Part shown: positions 1 to 8,000 of the stretch, one piece after another
How the letters are laid out: every line of letters starts with the position of its first letter
Position numbering within the stretch: position 1 is the first letter of the stretch
Assembly: GCA_030625695.1 (NCBI GenBank)
Contig: DAOUQK010000020.1
Location: forward strand, 1-20,389
From: Paracoccaceae bacterium
GTDB taxonomy: Bacteria; Pseudomonadota; Alphaproteobacteria; Rhodobacterales; Rhodobacteraceae
DNA: 20,389 bases
Direction of reading: 5' to 3'
Notes under the pieces: generated by a model
Database searches by the model: none
Seen by the model: the letters and a program-made list of their open reading frames with translations, nothing else
Told to the model about the DNA's origin: nothing
Program-made: the position numbers and the translations under genes

Positions 1-141
1 CGCCGGACCTTCGCTGCACTTTCCATTAATATCACCTGTTCTTTCCTCCGCGCTCGTAGACGCGGATGTTAACAAAACAGGTGGGTCAATTTTAAACGCC
101 AATTACCCACCTAGTGGGTCAATTTTGCATGCCAATTCACA
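1..141 (+). mobile_element. IS21-family end remnant
   Basis: Two imperfect direct repeats, GTGGGTCAATTTTaaacGCCAATT at 81-104 in one copy and GTGGGTCAATTTTgcatGCCAATT at 114-137 in the other, lie 33 bp apart. Repeated blocks of this kind, a GGGTCA core followed by GCCAAT-like sequence, are typical of IS21-family termini downstream of istB. The last block ends in TTCACA, so the likely terminus is near 141, with the element's interior to the left. Positions 1-80 contain no recognisable istB reading frame. The sequence directly right of 141 is IS3-family orfB, so the IS21 element probably inserted into, or recombined with, the IS3 copy. The family call rests on remembered motif style only; the inner boundary is unknown. 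Confidence 0.4.
81..137 (+). repeat. Tandem terminal repeats of IS21 type
   Basis: Two 24-bp copies (81-104 and 114-137) differ only at four central bases and are separated by a 9-bp spacer. In IS21 elements such repeats are probable transposase binding sites. Confidence 0.6.
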
Positions 142-804
142 ATCAAGGTGAGACTTGTTCTGAGAACCGTGTCGCGCGGTTGGCCAACCTCGCAGGGATC
201 ACTGCCCAGATTGGCTACAAGCGTCGCCCTGGTCGATATGGCGGCAAGCCAGCTGTGGTTGCAGACAACACTCTGGCCCGGCAGTTTGAAGTCGGCATGC
301 CTGACCGTATTTGGGTGACCGACATCACCTACATCAAAACCCATGAGGGCTGGTCGTACTTGGCAGTTGTGATTGATCTGTTCTCAAGGCGAGTCGTCGG
401 CATGGTCCATGCAATCGCGCATGACGACGGATCTGGCTTTACAGGCCTTACTGAGTGCTGTTTGGCGACGCAAGCCAAAGACCAAAGTCATAATCCATTC
501 AGATCAGGGATCGCAGTTTACCAGCAAAGAGTGGCAATCGTTTCTCGGCAAACACAATTTGATTGCCAGCATGAGCAGACGTGGGAATTGCCATGATAAT
601 GCCGTCGCTGAGAGCTTCTTCCATCTTTTAAAACGGGAGCGGATCAGGCGGCGAACATACCTGACGCGCAACGCGGCAAGGCAGGATGTGTTCGACTACA
701 TCGAGATGTTCTACAACCCCAGCCGAAAGCACACGAACAACGGTATGCTGTCGCCAGTTGACTATGAAGCAAGACAGCGCAAACTGAACAAGGCAGGTGT
801 CTAG
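142..804 (+). pseudogene. IS3-family transposase OrfB, truncated and frameshifted
   Basis: This is the DDE integrase-type transposase subunit of an IS3 element. The first catalytic Asp is in WVTDITYI (about 310-330), the second in IHSDQGSQFTS (about 500-530), and the Glu in DNAVAESFF (about 595-620). The reading frame changes between 400 and 405: the upstream frame reads ...SRRVVG, then one extra base (an A at about 402) moves the family-typical continuation WSMQSR into the next frame. The lesion lies within the catalytic core, not at the orfA/orfB junction where programmed frameshifting occurs, so it is a real disruption. The N-terminal part is also missing: the recognisable family sequence starts at GETCSENRVARL. 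The ORF's apparent GTG start at 114 belongs to the IS21 terminal repeat. The gene is inactive. Confidence 0.85.
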
Positions 805-822
805 GAAACTAGGGGCACCTCA
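142..822 (+). mobile_element. IS3-family element, left-truncated
   Basis: The segment holds the 3' two thirds of an IS3-family orfB and the right end of the element. The right terminal inverted repeat, read inward on the minus strand, begins TGAGGTGCCCCTAGTTTCC at 822, with the TG...CA termini of the family. It overlaps the orfB stop codon, as is common in IS3 elements. The left part (left inverted repeat, orfA and the start of orfB) is missing; IS21-like terminal sequence is joined at about 141. Immediately right of 822 an IS6-family transposase frame begins mid-gene, so this copy apparently inserted into an IS6 element. Confidence 0.7.
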
Positions 823-823
823 G

Positions 824-1531
824 TCTTGCCGTGATGATGTACGTCCGGTTCCCGCTTTCCCTACGAAATGTCGAAGACTTGCTGCACGAACGCGGTATCG
901 ACGTGAGCCATGAGTCAGTTCGTTTCTGGTGGAACCGTTTTGGTCCGTTGTTCGCCGCTGAGATCCGCCGGAACCGCGTCCAGAATCTCCGCGCCTATTC
1001 CAATTGGCAATGGCACCTGGACGAAGTTTTCGTGAAGATCAACGGCGAGACGCACTATCTTTGGCGTGCCGTGGATCATGAGGGCGAAGTGCTGGAATCT
1101 TTTGCCACCAAGCGCCGTGATCGCAAAGCGGCATTGAAATTCCTACGAAAAACCATGAAACGCTATGGGAACCCGCATGTTATCGTGACTGACAATCTTC
1201 GGTCCTACTGTGCCGCGATGAAGATCATCGGCAATGCGGAGAAGCAAGAAACCGGCCGTTGGTTGAACAATCGGAGCGAGAATTCTCACCAGCCGTTTCG
1301 ACGACGAGAACGGGCGATGCTGCGGTTTCGACAGATGAAAAGTTTACAGAAATTCTCTGCCGTCCATTCTTCAGTTCATAACCATTTCAATCAGGAGCGC
1401 CACCTTTACCCCCGCGCCACTTTCAAGCTCAACCGTGCCGCCGCTCTCGCCGAGTGGCGCGTTCTCTGCGTGGAATAAGGGGCAGGCACCCTGTCCTACC
1501 AGAGACTGGTTCGCATCTGTCTGACAGCACC
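824..1531 (+). mobile_element. IS6-family element, 5' end lost
   Basis: It contains an IS6-type transposase lacking its N-terminus, followed by a 53-bp tail. The proposed right end, read inward on the minus strand from 1531, is GGTGCTGTCAGACAG. This resembles the left end of the remnant at 17624, GGCGTTGTCGG, at 8 of 11 positions with only transitions between them, which supports calling both ends of the same IS group. The left end is replaced by the right terminus of an IS3 element at about 822. No target-site duplication can be tested because the left end is gone. Confidence 0.65.
831..1478 (+). pseudogene. IS6-family transposase, N-terminally truncated
   Basis: This is a DDE transposase of the IS6/IS26 superfamily. 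It keeps most of the N-terminal helix-turn-helix (YVRFPLSLRNVEDLL, then VSHESVRFWWNRFG). The catalytic triad is visible: Asp in WHLDEVFV, Asp in VIVTDNLRSY, and Glu in NRSENSHQPFRRRER. The open frame continues upstream to about 825 (L-A-V-M-M-Y), where IS3 terminal sequence takes over, so about 20 N-terminal residues are missing. The apparent GTG start at 831 is an internal Val codon and has no ribosome binding site. The remnant at 17691 encodes the kind of N-terminus lost here (MTKRSPF...). The protein is probably not made or not functional, although the catalytic domain is intact. Confidence 0.8.
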
Positions 1532-1596
1532 GTTTTATTGATTGGTTTCTTGGCCGCATTATCCGTGTCTGCCCTGTCCCACTGACTACCGCGCCC

Positions 1597-1980
1597 CTAA
1601 CATTGCCATGGCTTTACCTTTGGCATCGCCGCAGTAACCTCGACCTCCCGCAGCATCCCGCCATCCACCAGCCCCTCCCGCACCCAACCTAGCGCCAGCC
1701 ACCAATCATCATAGGCCCGCCGCGCACCTGCGATCCTCTCCGGATGCGGCCACCATGTCACCGGGCACGCCAAAATCTCGACCGTTCGCCACCGCCCGCG
1801 ATACTGCACCCTTTCGACACCAACAACCTCAGTCCTGGCCCGCTCGCCATGCTGGTTGCGCCTGGTCTCAACCGGGACGCAGCGCGGCACGGCTCCCGGC
1901 ATCCAATCCGGCGTCAGCCCGGCCCGCGCAAGTTCCGCCACTCGGATCGCCATGCGTTTACCGCCCAGAGCGTCGGGCAT
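1597..1980 (-). CDS. Hypothetical protein, mobile-element type
   Basis: I do not recognise this 127-residue protein. It is basic and rich in Arg, Trp and Val, with no signal peptide or membrane segment. An internal Met at residue 10 (MAIRVAELARAG) is an alternative start at 1953. An in-frame stop lies only four codons upstream of the first ATG. Just upstream, another frame starting at 2036 reads MTLGSGFVDGVIYRDWLG and meets this ORF at its first codon; a single-base change would fuse the two into one longer protein. This may therefore be the 3' part of a frameshifted gene. It lies between the IS pile and the end of the glucan synthase gene, on the same strand. Cys-Pro and Trp-Trp motifs (ACPVTWWPHPE, AYDDWWLALGW) would be useful search anchors. 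Its codon composition is like coding DNA, but expression is unproven. Confidence 0.5.
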   Translation of the reverse strand: MPDALGGKRMAIRVAELARAGLTPDWMPGAVPRCVPVETRRNQHGERARTEVVGVERVQYRGRWRTVEILACPVTWWPHPERIAGARRAYDDWWLALGWVREGLVDGGMLREVEVTAAMPKVKPWQC

Positions 1981-2045
1981 GCACCCAGCCAGTCACGGTA
2001 GATGACGCCATCAACAAAGCCACTACCCAGCGTCATGGCGCACCA

Positions 2046-5000
2046 TCACGGCACCTCGGCCGATAGCAGAACAGCCGTGACGCGGCGGGTGCCCCCTCTT
2101 GGTGGAAAACCGACACAATTGCCGCTTTGCGGTTGGCCATCGACGGCAAGTTGCACGCTGCCAGTGCCCAGTTTTTTGGGGTCCTCTATGGTGATGATCA
2201 GTATTCCGTCCGGGCCCGTGACCCGGATTTCCGCGCGACCCCAGTGCCTGGGAAGCCGAGGGGATATCCGGATACCGCCTTTGTGGAGGCTGACGCCGAG
2301 GATGCCCTCGACGGCCAGTTGCCATGTCCAGCCAGCAGCGCCCGTGTACCATGTCCAGCCGGCCTGACCGATGCCGGGATCTGCACCACGGACGTCGGCG
2401 GGCAGAACATAGGGTTCGGCGCGATAGAGGTTCGCGCTTGATGCGTCCGCAGTCCGGCTGACCGGATTGATCAGGTCGAATATCTCGTAGGCGCGATCGC
2501 CGTCCCCCAAATGCGCATGAGCAAGACCCAGCCAGGCCGCCGCGTGCGTATACTGTCCGCCATTTTCGCGCACCCCCGGCGGATAAGCACGAATATAACC
2601 CGGATCGCGTGGCGTACAGTCGAATGGCGGAGTGAGCAGGCGCACCAACCGCGCTTTGGGATCGACAAGCCGCGCGGTCGCTGAGGCCATGGCCAACGCG
2701 GTTCGCTCAGGCGAAGACCCATCGGCAAGTGCGGCCCAGGACTGAGAGATGCTGTCAATCTGGCATTCGTCTGAGTCCTTTGAACCCCAGGGAAGGCCGT
2801 CATCCGCGAATGCACGCGCATACCATGCGCCGTCCCATCCCGCTTTATCCACAGTCTCGCGAAGTGCATCCGCCTTAGGCCGCCAAAACCTGACCAGATC
2901 GTCGCGCCCAACCTCCACAGCAAGGCCCGCAAACATGTCGGCGCATACGGCGGCGAACCAGCCAAGCCAGACGCTCTCGCCGCGCCCTTCGCCCCCGACC
3001 CGGTTCATGCTGTCGTTCCAGTCGCCCGTGCCGATTAGCGGCAGCCCGTGCGCACCCGCAGTGATCCCATGTTCAAGGGCACGCTGACAATGCTCAAACA
3101 GTGTCGCGCTCTGGGAACCCTTCTGGAACAGGGCGTAGCGATCTTCTTCTCCTTGCGCGAGCGGTGGCGCTGACAGAAACGCGACTTCTTCTGCGAGGAC
3201 AGAAGTGTCACCGGTGGCACTGACATATCTGCCAGTCGCATAGACAAGCCATAACAGATCGTCCGAGCAGCGTGTCCGCACGCCGCGCCCCAATGGCGGA
3301 TGCCACCAGTGCAGTACGTCGCCCTCCTCGAATTGCCGTCCTGCACAGTCGAGTATGTGCGCCCGCACTCGCTGTGGATCGGTGAACAGAAGCGCCATCA
3401 TGTCCTGAAGTTGATCGCGGAAGCCAAATGCACCGCCGGCCTGTTGGAAACCTGCCCGCGCAAGGACGCGCGACGCGAAGGTCTGGTTGATGAGCCAGCG
3501 GTTGACCATCAGATCGAACGCCGGATCCGGTGTGGTGACCGTGACCGCACCCAAGCGCCGCGCCCAGACGGCCTCGTTCGCGGCCAGCGCCTGCTTCGCC
3601 TTCCCAACGTCAGCCCAATGCATGGCAAGGCGTGCGGCCTCTGATGGATCACTCCCCTCGCCGAGCACAAAGACAATCTCCTCCGTCGCGCCGGGCGCAA
3701 GATCGATGTGGACTTGGAATGCGGCGCAGGGATCGGCAACGCCATCGAACGCCCCGTCGAGGCTCCAGGCTACGAGGCCAGCCGGACGAGCGCTATCGCC
3801 ACTTCGGCCCAAAAACGCCGCGCGGTCACAGGTCAGGCTATGCGGCGGGCGACTTGCGGTTAGAAACGCGGTGCGATCGGCGAACTCGGGATTCCAGCCG
3901 TTGCGGGCAATCAGCGCGCGGCTTTCGACATCATAGCCGCAGACCAGATGCGGGCGCGCCATGCTGGCCAGCGCCCCGAGTAGCCACTCGGCATAGTAGG
4001 TTGCGGTGAACCGGCGACCGCGCTTGCCTGGATTTGACAGGCTGAGAAGGACCAGTTTGACCGGCGCGTCTGGCGGGACGAAAACGGTGAGACTCTGCTC
4101 CAGGCCTTCACCGTTGCGTCGCCATGTTGTGGCACCCGGACGGTGTCTGATCTGGCAGGCCGTGCCCCCACCGGCGGGAAGCGGGGTTGGCGTCCAGATC
4201 TTGGCGGTCTCCTCGTCACGAAGGTACAGCGCCTCTGCTTGTGGGTCGAGCAGCGGATCGTTCGACCACGGCGTAAGGCGATGCTCGCCACTGTTGATGC
4301 ACCAGGTGAAGCCAAGGCCCGCCTCGGTCACGATCGATCCAAAGCATTCGTTTGCCAGAACGTTACACCAGGGTGCCGGTGTCTGTCGCCCGCTCTCAAG
4401 ATGGATCTCATAGTCCCCGCCGCCCGGCGCGAAGCTACCATAGGAATTGTCGAAGGTGCCGTCTGACGGGCGCTCAAGAGCAGGTGCTGATGCGGGCTCT
4501 GGCGGTGGCGGTCCGACGGGCTGGAAGTGAGGTGGTGCGGCGTGCAACGCGGGCGGGGAGGCCACTGCCTCGCTCAGCGAAACAGCCGCGCCATCCAATG
4601 ACATTCGCGCCGCAGCTTCGAGGGTCCGCCGATCGGTCTCGGCGAGCCGGTCCGCCGCCAGCAAATGAACGCCCCCGGAACCACCAAGGCCCTCGTGGAT
4701 GCCCGCCTCCCGCAAGTTTGCGAACAGCAATTCCCGGGTCGGTTGCTGATAGCCGGAAGCACCTTCGTGCAAGATCACGAGGTCCGCGCGAAGGTCCCGC
4801 CGAAGCCACCACTGATGCGCCCGGATCGCGACCGGCACTAGCTGCGCGTGCGCGTCATCCACTACCCGCACAAGGATGATCGGCAGATCGCCGGAAAGGC
4901 CCATGCTCCAGAGCTGCGGCTGGGCGGGGAGGCCCATGTCTGACACAACCGCCAGCGCTTTCGCCGATGATCGGAGAAAAACCAGATCGCGGCACTGTGC

Positions 5001-8000
5001 CTGTGCCTGCGCAAGTGCTCCCGCATCAATGCCAAGATGCTGCGCCTCAATCGCGACAGATCGCAGGGCATCCTCCATCGCCCAATCCAAAGTCGACGCT
5101 GTGGCGTAGCGCTCGGCAATTTCAATTGCCGTCGCACGAGAGCCGGCGGCGATGGTCACAAATGCAAGCTCTGCCCGGGATCCCGCCGCCAAGACCACCC
5201 GTGCGCGCAAAGCCATAACCGGATCGAGCGTCCACCCGACCCCGCCTGCCAGCGCGTCGGTCGCGCCCGGCGGACGTTCCACATTGCCATGTCTCCCGAG
5301 AAACGCCCGGCGGTCGGTCTCAAACCCTTCGGGTGTTACTGCCGTGTCAGCCGAAAGAAGCATGTGAAGAAGAACCGGTGGTTGATCGGCCGGTCGCCTG
5401 GGGCGACGTGTAAACACGAGCGCGCCCAGAGCATCCAGCCGCTCACTGTGAATGAAGAGCTTGCTGAAGGCGGGGTGCCGCTCATGCGCAGCCATGGGTG
5501 CCAGCACGATCTCGGCATAGCTCGTCAGATCAATCTCACGCGTCCGGTTGCTGTTGTTGATCAGGGAAATGCGCCGCATCTCAATGTCGTCGCCCGGTGC
5601 AATCGCAATCTCCAGACTGGTCGAAAAGCCCTCTGCCTGTTCGTGAAACTCGGCCTTGTGCGCGTGAAAGCTAATCTCTTTGGACGGGTCCGGCCCGCCA
5701 CCGCCAAGCGACCAGACCACCCCGCTTGCCCTCTCACTCAGAAATATCCGCGCATCGCCACCGCGGCAAACGGCGTCGCCGGTCCATCTTGTCAGCGCCT
5801 GTCCCCGCCACCAAAGCGCACCGCCGCCGGAATCTGTGATCCAGGATGCAAGACTGCCGTTGCCGATGACGTGAAGCTGTCGACCTTGTTCCTTGGGCGG
5901 GGCCCAGGCATTCAGCATCGGCACCGGTGCGCGCGCAAGGTCTGGCGCTGCCGTCTCTGCCTCGGTCGCCTGCTCGGGCGGAAACTCCCAGGGCACGCGC
6001 TCCTGCAACAGTAATTCGGTAGCGCGAATATGCGGCTCGCGGGTGAAACGCGCGACAAGAATGTTGTCGTTCAATGCGTTGCCTATTGCGGCGGCGATCA
6101 TGCCCTGGTGATGGGCCATGTAGGACCGAACCGGGATGAACCCGCCCTGTACCGGCCTTCGGTCCGATGTGAAATCAGCCGCCTCGAAGAACCCGTATTG
6201 GTCGCGCAATCCAAGCTTGTCCAACCGTCGAAGGTTGGCTGTTGCTGCCGCCGACGCAACGGCTAGCGCCAGTGCGCTTGCATAGGGGGCCACCACATAA
6301 TCCTCGGCCAGACCACGCTTGAGGCCGAGTCCAGGCACGCCAAAGGCCTGATATTGGTATCGATGCGCGGCGTCGCGGGTGGCGTAGCCGGACTCAGATA
6401 CACCCCAGGGCAGGCCGAGTTTGTCGCCATATTGCCGCTGTGCGGAAACCACAGCGCGTTCGCTCTGCCCCAAGAGCCTCCCGGCGTCACTCGGCAACAA
6501 CAGCGCCGGCATGAGGTACTCGAACATCGACCCGTTCCAAGAAAGGATTGCCAGCGCACCGCCAGTCTGGGTGATCGGGCGTCCGAGGTGGAACCAATGC
6601 TCCACGGGCACGTCGCGCTTGGCAATTGCAAAATAACTTGCCAGCCGTGCCTCGCTCGCCAGCAGGTCATAGTGATGCTGGTCGAGGCGGTTCGAGCCAA
6701 TATTGTAGCCGATGAAGAATGTCCGCGTTTGGGCGTCATAGAGCGGCCTGAAATCCATGCCAAAGGCGCGTTCGCCCGCGCGTTTTGCGATATTCTCGAG
6801 ATTCGCGCAAATTTCGGCGCAAATGGCCGCACCGCGGTCAAGCGCCGCTGTCATATCGGCGACCAAATGCTGGCCAACCCCGTCGGCCGGAGCCAGTTCT
6901 GACAACGCAGAACGCGCGCGGCCGATCGCTTCAGCGATCTCTCCGAGGCTGGCGTCGGGTCCGGGAAGAGCGTCGATGATATCCTTCACCGCGCCGTGGC
7001 CGATCGGTGACAGGTCAGTCAGTGCGTGCCACGGTTCAAGGGCCTCCAGATCTCGGCGCATCGTCAAGAGGTGATGGTCGGCCCGTTCCATCCAGACTCG
7101 GATCTCGTGCACGTTGGCCTTGGCAGCCTCGTCGAAGGTCTTTGAGACAAGCGCTTGAACCTCGCGCCAGTCGCCTTCGCAAATCTCAATCAGTTCGGCC
7201 CTCCAGGTCGCCGACACGACCCGGATTTCCGGGATCCGTAGCAGGATCGTATCCAGGTGGCCGAAGATGCGACGCCGATGCGGTTCGGGCAGTGCCGAAG
7301 CGGCGGCGCGCAACAGATGGAGAACATCCTCCAGACCGTCCCACAATGCGGGAGATATCGCAGGCCCACGTGCGGCTTCGCGGCAACCCTCGCGCAGCGT
7401 AAGCAGGCTGGCTGCAAGATTGCCGCTGTCGACCGTGGAGACGTATCGCGGTTCGAGCGATTTGAGCGTTTTCGTGTCGAACCAGTTGAGAGTGTGCCCA
7501 GCGTAGCTTTCCAACCGGTCGAGCGTTTCAAGCGCACCGATCATCCGCGCGGCGAGGTCGCGCAGACCGATGTGACCAAGATCCCACGCAGTCAGCGACG
7601 ACAGGAGCAGCATGCCGACATTGGTCGGGGAGCTGCGATGCGCGATCTGCTCGTGAGGGCTTGCCTGATAGTTGTCCGGCGGCAGCCAATTGTCGTCGGG
7701 CCCGGCGAAAGTTTCAAAGAACAGCCAGGTCCGCCGGGCGATCTGGCGCAAGTAGAGCCGGTCCTCCGCGTCAAGCGTCTCTTTGGCCCGCCGCTTGGGT
7801 CGGCTTATGAGATGGGCGATCTCCGGCGAAGCGAACCACAACAGCAGTAGCGGTGCCGCCCCCCACAGGCCAAAGGGATGGAGGAGAGCCAGTATCAGCG
7901 CGATCGTGGCGGCGAGCACTGGTGCCGAAACCATCTCGCTCCAAGCCGCTTTGCGTCCTTCCGGAATCTGCACCGCAGAATGTGCGGCCGAGGTCCATTC

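Noticed and set aside
395..410. Programmed ribosomal frameshift in the IS3 transposase
   Set aside because: IS3 programmed frameshifting occurs at the orfA/orfB overlap. This shift is between the first and second catalytic Asp codons and has no slippery sequence, so it is a mutation.
5037..6014. Open frame of 325 codons on the plus strand within ndvB
   Set aside because: It is antisense to the GH94 and glycoamylase-like parts of the glucan synthase, has no recognisable domain, and reflects the high GC content of the opposite strand.
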